Below are positions 1 through 6,637 of a stretch of DNA of 44,437 bases, in pieces. The notes under the pieces are model-generated. The model saw only the letters and a program-made list of their open reading frames with translations, had not been told where the DNA came from and ran no database searches. Source of the DNA: Bacteroidota bacterium. Its GTDB lineage: Bacteria; Bacteroidota; Bacteroidia; SXHM01. The DNA lies in contig CANJWH010000023.1 of the NCBI GenBank assembly GCA_947478465.1, positions 1 through 44,437 of the forward strand, read 5' to 3'. The position numbers were made by a program, and so were the translations under genes. The first letter of the stretch is position 1; every line of letters starts with the position of its first letter.

Positions 1-33
1 ACCTACAATAGTTATATCAAATACGTTTTCCAT
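1..33 (-). CDS. 5' end of a probable FAD/NAD(P)-binding oxidoreductase (partial)
   Basis: An ATG at 33-31 on the minus strand opens a frame that runs off the window edge and encodes only MENVFDITIVG. The pattern hydrophobic-D-hydrophobic-hydrophobic-hydrophobic-V-G is how the first strand of a Rossmann dinucleotide-binding fold starts; thioredoxin-reductase-like ferredoxin-NADP reductases of Bacteroidota often begin this way. It lies 4 bases beyond the stop of the DUF819 gene on the same strand, so it is probably the next gene of that operon. With 11 residues the family assignment is a guess; that it is a start of a gene is better supported. Confidence 0.4.
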   Translation of the reverse strand, partial: MENVFDITIVG

Positions 34-37
34 AAAA

Positions 38-1219
38 TCAAATGATAAATGCTTTAATAAAATAAGAAATGGCCATGCCTAAAAAATTTGCTGTTGCAAG
101 TCCAACAAGTGCAGTAGTAAGTCCAGAAACAACAATATCTCTGTTCTTCCAAACACTTGCCACAGGGCCGATAAATGCAGGTCCGAAAATTCCTGCAGTT
201 GATGTGATTAACACAGTATCAGCATCAATTTTAAAAATCCATGCAAGCAGGAAGTGAATCAATATTGACAAGGTCATAACACAAGCTACAAAACCAAATA
301 CTTCGGGACTGGAGTTTATTAATTCGCTGAAGTTGGAAAGCGAACCTATTCCGAGACAAAAGATGAGTAAAAAATATTCTCCCAACTCATAGGTTTTAGG
401 CAAGGTGCGGATTGTAAGAGAAAAAGAACAAGCTATTCCAAGTGTTGTAATACCGAATAAAATCAATGGTCCTGTAAATTCATTAATGGCTTGTTCAGGT
501 GTTCCCGTCCAGCGCAGAACAACTTTTCCAATCTCAGAAATTCCAAAACTTACTCCAATGATTACTGCAGAAATTAATACAGCAATTCCAAAGTATTTAA
601 GTAATTCAGTTTTTGTATGATTTCGGTTTTGTGCATAATGAAAGGTGCTTTCTCTATCGGTAGTTTCAATGCGTCTGAATGATGGAAGAAATTGCAATAA
701 AAGTTTTTGAGCAACAGTCATTAAGAGCAGCAAATAAAGCCCGCTCATAACCACATCGCTTGCGTTCAGCAAAATAAAAATCTCATGTTTTACACCCAAT
801 GAAAGCCCAATCGCTGCCATGTTTGCAGTTCCTCCTATATATACGCCACTCAACATTCCGGCTAATTTCCAGATGTCAATTATTTTTCCGTTAAAGATAT
901 AGGTTGAAATAACAGCGCTAAAAAAAACACCAATAACAGCAAGTGTATAAGAGAACACAGCCTTACCTGCATATTTTATCCAACCCATAAAATCGGTTGA
1001 AAGAAGTAACAATGAAATTGCAATTAGTATTGCAACTTCATAAACTGTCTTTGAAATCTCTTTATTGATTTCGAAAAAATTATTGTTGCCCAACAAAAAG
1101 CCAACAGCATAACAAATAACAACAGGGCCAATCATTCCGGCAATCTTATTACGCTTTACTAACTCCGCAACAACAGCAGGAAAGGCAAGCATAAATATGA
1201 TTTGAATAACTGAACTCAA
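38..1219 (-). CDS. DUF819 family integral membrane protein
   Basis: Encodes 393 residues that are almost all membrane segments (about ten or eleven), with a charged break near residues 185-205. The glycine-rich segment GGTANMAAIG near residue 130 and the overall pattern match the DUF819 (YjcL-like) family of putative membrane transport proteins, whose substrate is not established. The start used here is TTG at 1219-1217, because the hemE stop codon lies in the same frame only one codon upstream; the first ATG is at 1192-1190 (residue 10) and would still leave the first membrane segment nearly intact. It is directly downstream of hemE and probably co-transcribed and translationally coupled with it. 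Family is fairly sure, function unknown. Confidence 0.8.
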   Translation of the reverse strand: MSSVIQIIFMLAFPAVVAELVKRNKIAGMIGPVVICYAVGFLLGNNNFFEINKEISKTVYEVAILIAISLLLLSTDFMGWIKYAGKAVFSYTLAVIGVFFSAVISTYIFNGKIIDIWKLAGMLSGVYIGGTANMAAIGLSLGVKHEIFILLNASDVVMSGLYLLLLMTVAQKLLLQFLPSFRRIETTDRESTFHYAQNRNHTKTELLKYFGIAVLISAVIIGVSFGISEIGKVVLRWTGTPEQAINEFTGPLILFGITTLGIACSFSLTIRTLPKTYELGEYFLLIFCLGIGSLSNFSELINSSPEVFGFVACVMTLSILIHFLLAWIFKIDADTVLITSTAGIFGPAFIGPVASVWKNRDIVVSGLTTALVGLATANFLGMAISYFIKAFII

Positions 1220-1222
1220 ACT

Positions 1223-2248
1223 TTAAAATCTAAATTCCTTCACTGTATCCACAAAGCACCGAACCTTATCTTTTTCAATATCAGGATAAAGCCCGTGACC
1301 AAGATTAGCTATATGTTTTTGCGGACCAAAGGCACGCAACATTTTTTCCGTTTCTGATTTTATCGTCTTGAAGTCAGAATACAATAAACATGGATCCATA
1401 TTGCCTTGCAATGTCATTTCATTGCCAATCAGTGCGCGGCTTTCAGCAATATCCATATTCCAGTCCAAGCCGATTACATTGCAGTTGAGTTTACTCATTT
1501 CTTCACGTGCGAAGAATGCACCTTTTGCAAAAACAGTCAGTGGAACTCCATTAATAGCATCACAAATCTGTGCAATATATTTCAATGAAAATTCGCGGTA
1601 TTGTTCAGGGCTAAGTATTCCTGCCCAACTATCAAAAATCTGCAACATATCTGCACCTGCTTCAATTTGTGCTTTCAGGTAATTAATTGTTGAAGCGGTT
1701 ATTTTTTCAAGCAGGCTGTGCGAAAGCGCAGGATTGGTATAAAGCATTTTCTTGGCCACAGAAAAAGTTTTTGAACCTTTTGCTTCAATCATGTAAGAAA
1801 AAATTGTCCAGGGTGCGCCTGCAAAACCAATTAAAGGAACGCGTCCGTTTAATTCCTTTTTAGTGAGTTTAATTGCATCTAAAACATAATGCAAATCTGC
1901 ACCTTCGGCTATTCTCAATTTCTCCACATCGCTTTGAGATTTTATTGTGTTTTCAAACCATGGACCTTTGCTTTCCACCATCTGATACGGCAACCCCATT
2001 GCTTCGGGAATAACGAGAATATCAGAGAAGATAATAGCTGCATCTACACCCAGAATATCCACAGGCTGAATAGTTACTTCGCAAGCAAATTCAGGACTTT
2101 CAACGAGTTCTTTAAAGCCACCTAATTTAGACCGTACTTCACGGTATTCAGGTAATATACGGCCTGCCTGACGCATCAGCCAAACAGGAGTGCGCTCTGT
2201 TTTTTCGCCTCGGGCGGCACGGAGAATTAAATCGTTTTGTAATTTCAT
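1223..2248 (-). CDS. hemE: Uroporphyrinogen decarboxylase HemE
   Basis: Cytoplasmic haem-pathway enzyme converting uroporphyrinogen III to coproporphyrinogen III by four decarboxylations. The product is 341 residues, normal for the family. It has the N-terminal signature [10 protein letters not shown] (residues 21-30), the substrate-binding Asp in FSDIL (about 76), the second signature [10 protein letters not shown], and the C-terminal NLGHGLYPD with its conserved His. An in-frame upstream extension of 22 residues exists but looks non-coding and runs through the promoter, so the ATG at 2248-2246 ([15 protein letters not shown]) is preferred. It is divergent from the DUF1905 gene and leads into the DUF819 gene. 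No other haem-biosynthesis gene is in the window. Confidence 0.95.
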   Translation of the reverse strand: MKLQNDLILRAARGEKTERTPVWLMRQAGRILPEYREVRSKLGGFKELVESPEFACEVTIQPVDILGVDAAIIFSDILVIPEAMGLPYQMVESKGPWFENTIKSQSDVEKLRIAEGADLHYVLDAIKLTKKELNGRVPLIGFAGAPWTIFSYMIEAKGSKTFSVAKKMLYTNPALSHSLLEKITASTINYLKAQIEAGADMLQIFDSWAGILSPEQYREFSLKYIAQICDAINGVPLTVFAKGAFFAREEMSKLNCNVIGLDWNMDIAESRALIGNEMTLQGNMDPCLLYSDFKTIKSETEKMLRAFGPQKHIANLGHGLYPDIEKDKVRCFVDTVKEFRF

Positions 2249-2256
2249 ATTGAGGG

Positions 2257-2264
2257 CGAAGATA
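2257..2264 (-). promoter_or_regulatory. -7 element of hemE
   Basis: On the minus strand the sequence reads TATCTTCG, one base away from the Bacteroidota -7 consensus TAnnTTTG, and lies only 8 bases before the hemE ATG at 2248. No good TTTG at -33 is visible. If used, the transcript would have almost no leader. The identical octamer TATCTTCG precedes the lipoprotein gene that starts at 35376. Confidence 0.45.
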
Positions 2265-2269
2265 GTCAG

Positions 2270-2298
2270 TTGTCTGTTATTGAAAATAATTACGTTTG
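2270..2298 (+). promoter_or_regulatory. Promoter of the DUF1905 gene
   Basis: TTG at 2270-2272 and TACGTTTG at 2291-2298 are separated by 18 bases, close to the Bacteroidota promoter plan (TTTG, about 19-20 bases, TAnnTTTG). The -7 element ends 7 bases before the ATG at 2306, so initiation at the usual distance would give a leaderless or nearly leaderless mRNA. It overlaps nothing of the opposite hemE promoter except the shared 60-base gap. Confidence 0.5.
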
Positions 2299-2305
2299 CA
2301 TTATT

Positions 2306-2815
2306 ATGATTCAATTCAATTGTTTAATAGAACGCTTTGGCGAACAAGGTGAAAAAACCGGCTGGACTTACATTCTTATACCTGCCGAAAAAGCACAACT
2401 ATTGAAACCAAATAACAAAAAATCATTTCGGGTAAAAGGCAAATTAGATAAAACAGTCATTAAACAAATTGCTTTACTACCAATGGGCGAAGGCGACTTT
2501 ATTATGGCTCTAAAAAAAGAATTATTAAAAAAATTAGGCAAAAGAAAAGGCGAAACACTAATAGTTGAATTAGAAGAAGACAAAAGCGAGAAAATACTTT
2601 CAGCAGATTTATTGGAATGTCTTGCAGATGATAAAGAAGCTATGATTCATTTCAAAAAGCTGTCACCCTCTCATCAACATTATTATTCCAACTGGATTGA
2701 AAGTGCTAAAACTCCTGAGACTAAAGCCAAACGAATCGTTCAAGCATTAAATGGACTGACAAAAGGATTTAATTACGGAGAGATGATTAGAGACTTAAAA
2801 GGGAAAGAGTTTTAA
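2306..2815 (+). CDS. DUF1905 / YdeI-OmpD-associated domain protein
   Basis: The 169-residue product begins [14 protein letters not shown] and continues with GWTYILIP, the typical opening of DUF1905 (residues about 1-95). The C-terminal part (about 105-169), with [22 protein letters not shown], matches the YdeI/OmpD-associated (OmdA) region, rich in Lys. No signal peptide or membrane segment is seen, so it is probably cytoplasmic. Proteins with this architecture are annotated as bacteriocin-protection or stress related, but the biochemical role is not established. It stands alone between hemE and a bidirectional terminator, with its own promoter. The start was chosen because upstream codons lie inside the promoter. 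Confidence 0.8.
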   Translation: MIQFNCLIERFGEQGEKTGWTYILIPAEKAQLLKPNNKKSFRVKGKLDKTVIKQIALLPMGEGDFIMALKKELLKKLGKRKGETLIVELEEDKSEKILSADLLECLADDKEAMIHFKKLSPSHQHYYSNWIESAKTPETKAKRIVQALNGLTKGFNYGEMIRDLKGKEF

Positions 2816-2821
2816 AGAAAT

Positions 2822-2854
2822 AAAAAAGGCTTCGGAGATTCCGAAGCCTTTTTT
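2822..2854. terminator. Bidirectional intrinsic terminator
   Basis: A perfect 15-bp inverted repeat (2822-2836 with 2840-2854, 3-base loop) with A6 on one side and T6 on the other. It stands between two convergent genes, the DUF1905 gene ending at 2815 and the acyl-CoA dehydrogenase gene ending at 2875, and can terminate in both directions. Confidence 0.92.
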
Positions 2855-2874
2855 ATTTTATTCTAAAACAAGAT

Positions 2875-4671
2875 TTAGAACGGATAAGCATTTGCTTCTA
2901 TAATACTTGCAGCAACTCTTCTGCGAGCATCTTTAGTGTTGAGCGGATTTACTTTAGTAAAACGCTTCAAGCCCATCAACATCATGCGTTGTTCATCACC
3001 TGAAGAGTATGAATTTACAGCATTTTTACCGGCAACGTTAATGCGGTCAGCAGCATCGTTGATGTAAACACGCATCATATCTAAACGCTCAGCACATGCA
3101 GCTTCGCCTTGCAGGCTAACCAATTTCTCTGTGCGCAGCAATACTGATTCTGCAGTATAAATATCAATCAGCATATCAGCAATGTTCATCAATACTTCCT
3201 GCTCTTTTGATAATTCCATCATCAGTTTTTGAACTGCTGAACCGGCAACCATAAGGGCCGCTTTTTTAAAGTTTTTGATGTATTTCTTTTCAGCAGCAAA
3301 CAGTGTATCGTCTTCACCGCCAAAATCAGGAATAGACATCAATTCTCCGGCAACTTTTGTTGCAGGCCCCATCAAGTCAAGTTCTCCTTTCATTGCTTTT
3401 TTCAGCATCATATCAACAGTAAGCATACGGTTGATTTCATTGGTTCCTTCAAAAATACGGTTGATACGTGCATCGCGGTAAGCGCGGTCCATAGGCGCTT
3501 CTGCGCTAAAACCCATTCCACCATAAATCTGCACACCTTCATCCACTGAATAATCCAGCACTTCAGAACCATGAACTTTAAGAATAGCGCACTCAACTGC
3601 ATAAGCTTCTGTGCCTTTCAGTTTTGCTTTTCCTTCTTCCATTCCACCTGCAATAAGATCGTTGATAGCATTTTCAATATCCTGAGTTGCGCGGTAAACA
3701 GCCGATTCAGAAGCGTAAATACGTGTTGCCATCTCAGCTAATTTATAACGGATAGCTCCATACTTAGCAATCGGACGACCAAACTGCTCACGCTCGTTAG
3801 CATATTTTACAGCTTTTGAAACGGAATTTTTTGAACCCCCAACTGCTGCTGCAGCAAGTTTTATCCTTCCGATATTTAAAATATTTACGGCAATTTTAAA
3901 ACCGTTTTCTCTGGCAGAAAGCAGGTTTTCAACCGGGACTTCGCAATTATTGAAAAACACCTGACGGGTTGATGAACCTTTGATACCCATTTTCTTTTCT
4001 TCGGCATTCAAAGTAATTCCACCATAGTTTTTCTCAACTATAAAAGCACTTAAATTTTTATCATCATCAATTTTTGCAAACACGATAAAAAGGTCAGCAA
4101 AACCTGCGTTGGTAATCCACATTTTTTGACCGTTTATAATCCATTTCTTTCCATCATCAGAAAGTTTAGCTCTTGTTTTGCCGGAGTTTGCATCAGAACC
4201 AGAACTTGGCTCAGTCAAAGCATAAGAAGCTTTCCACTCACCTGTTGCCAGTTTAGGAAGGTATTTTGCTTTTTGTTCTGCGCTGCCATAATAAAGAATT
4301 GGCAACGTTCCGATACCAGTGTGAGCCGACAAGGCTACGGAGAATGAATGTCCGCCTCCGGTTGCTTCAGTCAGCAACATTCCGGTTGCAAAATCTTTTC
4401 CAAAACCTCCGTATTCTTCAGGAATGCTAACACCTAATAAACCAAGCTCGCCTGCTTTTGAAACCAGTTCTGGCATTAGGTCCGGGTTTTTCATTGAATC
4501 GATTTCATCAAGTTGCGGAGTCACATTTGCGGAAATAAAATCCGTACAGGATTTAGCAATCATGCGTTGCTCTTCGTCAAACTGCTCAGGAATAAATACG
4601 TCCTGTGCTTCAGTTTCTTTTACCAGCCACTCGCCTCCTTTGAGCGCAGCTTTTTTTGTTGTTGTTTCCAT
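2875..4671 (-). CDS. fadE: Acyl-CoA dehydrogenase, FadE-like with C-terminal extension
   Basis: Flavoenzyme for the first step of beta-oxidation, acyl-CoA to trans-2-enoyl-CoA. The 598-residue product has an N-terminal helical domain, signature ALTEPSSGSD (151-160) in the beta domain, WITNAG (175-180), and the second signature from QIYGGMGFS into RINRIFEGTNE. The Glu of FEGT (about 408) corresponds to the catalytic base of the family. The segment after about 420 is an extra helical domain, so the protein resembles the longer bacillary FadE (about 594 residues) and VLCAD-like enzymes rather than 380-residue short-chain ones. It is last in the marR-fadN-YwqK-fadA-fadE cluster, 38 bases after the thiolase gene. 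Chain-length preference cannot be read here. Confidence 0.92.
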   Translation of the reverse strand: METTTKKAALKGGEWLVKETEAQDVFIPEQFDEEQRMIAKSCTDFISANVTPQLDEIDSMKNPDLMPELVSKAGELGLLGVSIPEEYGGFGKDFATGMLLTEATGGGHSFSVALSAHTGIGTLPILYYGSAEQKAKYLPKLATGEWKASYALTEPSSGSDANSGKTRAKLSDDGKKWIINGQKMWITNAGFADLFIVFAKIDDDKNLSAFIVEKNYGGITLNAEEKKMGIKGSSTRQVFFNNCEVPVENLLSARENGFKIAVNILNIGRIKLAAAAVGGSKNSVSKAVKYANEREQFGRPIAKYGAIRYKLAEMATRIYASESAVYRATQDIENAINDLIAGGMEEGKAKLKGTEAYAVECAILKVHGSEVLDYSVDEGVQIYGGMGFSAEAPMDRAYRDARINRIFEGTNEINRMLTVDMMLKKAMKGELDLMGPATKVAGELMSIPDFGGEDDTLFAAEKKYIKNFKKAALMVAGSAVQKLMMELSKEQEVLMNIADMLIDIYTAESVLLRTEKLVSLQGEAACAERLDMMRVYINDAADRINVAGKNAVNSYSSGDEQRMMLMGLKRFTKVNPLNTKDARRRVAASIIEANAYPF

Positions 4672-4709
4672 TGTTAGATTTAATTTAAATTTAAAATATT
4701 GATGAGAGA

Positions 4710-5891
4710 TTAATTTAATAATTCAAAGATACCAGCTGCGCCTTGTCCTGTTCCAACGCACATGGTAACCATTCCGTATTTCTGTTTGCGTCTGCGCATT
4801 TCATTAAAAAGCTGAACAGAAAGTTTTGCTCCTGTGCAGCCGAGCGGATGTCCAAGTGCAATAGCTCCACCGTTTACATTCACCAAATCAGGATTAATTC
4901 CAAGCGTACGAACAACAGCTAATGATTGTGAAGCAAAAGCTTCGTTCAATTCAAATTGTTCAATTTCTTCGAGTTTCATTTTTGCTTTTTTTAGTGCTAA
5001 AGGAATTGCTTCGATTGGTCCAACACCCATTACGCGTGGCTCAATTCCGGCAACACCGTAAGACACCAAACGTGCAATTGGTTCTACTTTTAATTTTTTC
5101 AACATTGCCTTTGAAACAATGAGTACAAATGCGGCACCATCAGAGGTTTGTGAAGAGTTACCTGCTGTTACAGAACCTTTGGCATGAAACACAGGCTTCA
5201 ACTTTGCCAACGCTTCTACTGTGCTTGCGCGAGGACCTTCATCGGTATCAACAATGTATTCTTTTTCTTTACGTTTTTCCTGCTCATCAAGATAAACCTG
5301 TTTTACTTTAATAGGAACAATATCCTCTTTAAATCTTCCTTCTTTAATTGCTGCAAGCGCTTTGTTCTGTGAATTAAGGGCAAAGATGTCCTGATCTTCA
5401 CGGGAGATTTTATATTCTTTAGCAACAGCCTCAGCTGTTAAACCCATTCCCCAATACCAGTCGGGAGTGTTTTTTGCAATTGAATAATTTGGTGCAACTT
5501 TCCAACCACCAAATGGAATTGGGCTCATGGTTTCAACACCACCCGCTATGATACATTCGTTTAAACCAGCATTAATTTTTGCTGCCGCTATAGCAATGGT
5601 TTCGAGACCGGAAGAACAGTAACGATTCACAGTCATGCCGGGAACTTTAACAGTGTCAAGTCCCATTAATGAAACCATTCTTCCGATGTTCAATCCCTGT
5701 TCAGCTTCAGGTGTTGCATTTCCTACAATCACATCATCAATCCATTCTTTATCTAGAGTTGGGACCGATGCTGCAAGATGACGTATTACATCTGCAGCTA
5801 AATCATCGGGACGAGTGAAACGAAAAAGTCCGCGAGGGGCTTTACCTACAGCCGTTCTATAACCGGCTACTATGTATGCTTCTATTTTCAT
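4710..5891 (-). CDS. fadA: Acetyl-CoA C-acyltransferase (3-ketoacyl-CoA thiolase)
   Basis: Last beta-oxidation step: CoA-dependent cleavage of 3-ketoacyl-CoA to acetyl-CoA and a shortened acyl-CoA. The 393 residues are standard for a thiolase. Visible catalytic residues are the nucleophilic Cys in NRYCSSG (Cys92), the His in GGAIALGHPLG (His348) and the second Cys in MCVGTGQGAA (Cys378); NEAFA is also present. Context (between FadN-like and FadE-like genes) argues for a degradative FadA role rather than a biosynthetic acetoacetyl-CoA thiolase. It starts at an ATG 30 bases downstream of the YwqK-like gene. Confidence 0.93.
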   Translation of the reverse strand: MKIEAYIVAGYRTAVGKAPRGLFRFTRPDDLAADVIRHLAASVPTLDKEWIDDVIVGNATPEAEQGLNIGRMVSLMGLDTVKVPGMTVNRYCSSGLETIAIAAAKINAGLNECIIAGGVETMSPIPFGGWKVAPNYSIAKNTPDWYWGMGLTAEAVAKEYKISREDQDIFALNSQNKALAAIKEGRFKEDIVPIKVKQVYLDEQEKRKEKEYIVDTDEGPRASTVEALAKLKPVFHAKGSVTAGNSSQTSDGAAFVLIVSKAMLKKLKVEPIARLVSYGVAGIEPRVMGVGPIEAIPLALKKAKMKLEEIEQFELNEAFASQSLAVVRTLGINPDLVNVNGGAIALGHPLGCTGAKLSVQLFNEMRRRKQKYGMVTMCVGTGQGAAGIFELLN

Positions 5892-5921
5892 TTTGTAATT
5901 TTTTGATTAGGTTAATTATTT

Positions 5922-6599
5922 CTAATGAGGTATATTGTTTGATTTTTGAATTTGCTGATTTTGTTGCAGAAATTTTTTCTTCAAAGCTTCCTGACTTTCC
6001 TTTTCTTCTTTTGCCTGGTTTTTAAGGTCATCATGGTTTACAGGCACTCCATTTTGCATAATCAATACGCCACCGTCTCCGTAAACATAGGTGTCAACCA
6101 ACTCGCCTTTTGCATTGTAATGTTTCCATTCACCTGTTTTGAATCCTTTGTTGTAACGGCCTTCTGATTTCATTTCACCTGTTACGATGTGGTAGTAGGT
6201 CCACTTACCATGGCGTTTTCCATAGCTGTAAAACCCTTCTATTTTAATATCACCGGAATAATAGTAAAGACGATATTCTCCATCTTTTTTCCCTTCAAAA
6301 TATTCTGCAACCTCTTTTACTGTTCCGTTGTGTGGGAAATAGATAGTGGCAAGACCATGCTTTACATCGTGACTATAATTAATCTCGGCAATCAATGTAT
6401 GTGTGTAAGAGTAGAATTTCCATAATCCGATTTTGCGCTCATATTCATCACGCAGATTTCGGTGTTTTCCACCCATAGGCATATACTCAGGACGTTCCTC
6501 ATATGCAGGACGCAAATCCGGATCGCTTTTCTGCGACAGGCTTATCAGCGGTGCTATTAGCAACGAAATCAAGGATGTTATTTTTAAAATTCTACTCAT
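5922..6599 (-). CDS. Secreted YwqK/MORN-like repeat protein inside the fad operon
   Basis: The 225-residue product starts MSRILKITSLISLLIAP, a Sec signal peptide ending near SLSQ, so it is exported. Residues about 60-185 are a run of five related units of about 22-25 residues, each with a G-x-W or G-x-Y opening and a KxG or KxxG close (HGKWTYYHIVTGEM and TGEWKHYNAKGELV are two). This is the pattern of COG2849/YwqK and MORN-type repeats. The C-terminus is a charged, Gln/Lys-rich coiled-coil-like tail. A TTG three codons plus one upstream (6611) could also start it, but the ATG is preferred because the upstream codons fall in a hairpin. Its role between fadN and fadA is unknown; the YwqK antitoxin label of the family is not supported by any toxin gene here. 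Confidence 0.75.
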   Translation of the reverse strand: MSRILKITSLISLLIAPLISLSQKSDPDLRPAYEERPEYMPMGGKHRNLRDEYERKIGLWKFYSYTHTLIAEINYSHDVKHGLATIYFPHNGTVKEVAEYFEGKKDGEYRLYYYSGDIKIEGFYSYGKRHGKWTYYHIVTGEMKSEGRYNKGFKTGEWKHYNAKGELVDTYVYGDGGVLIMQNGVPVNHDDLKNQAKEEKESQEALKKKFLQQNQQIQKSNNIPH

Positions 6600-6605
6600 T
6601 AAGTG

Positions 6606-6634
6606 GTTCAATCACGCGTTAAGCGTGATTGAAC
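6606..6634. repeat. 12-bp hairpin between fadN-like and YwqK-like genes
   Basis: GTTCAATCACGC (6606-6617) is exactly repeated in inverted orientation at 6623-6634 around a 5-base loop. It begins 3 bases after the stop of the fadN-like gene on the minus strand and ends 6 bases before the YwqK-like ATG. No T-run follows it in the direction of transcription, so an mRNA-stabilising or processing hairpin, or an attenuating element, is more likely than a full terminator. Confidence 0.6.
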
Positions 6635-6637
6635 GTA

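Noticed and set aside
2249-2314. Longer HemE N-terminus (22 extra residues)
   Set aside because: The extra codons overlap both candidate promoters and do not look like Hem[16 protein letters not shown] matches the normal start.
5922-6611. YwqK-like gene as an antitoxin of a toxin-antitoxin pair
   Set aside because: The gene has a signal peptide and sits within a fatty-acid operon; no adjacent small toxin ORF is seen.
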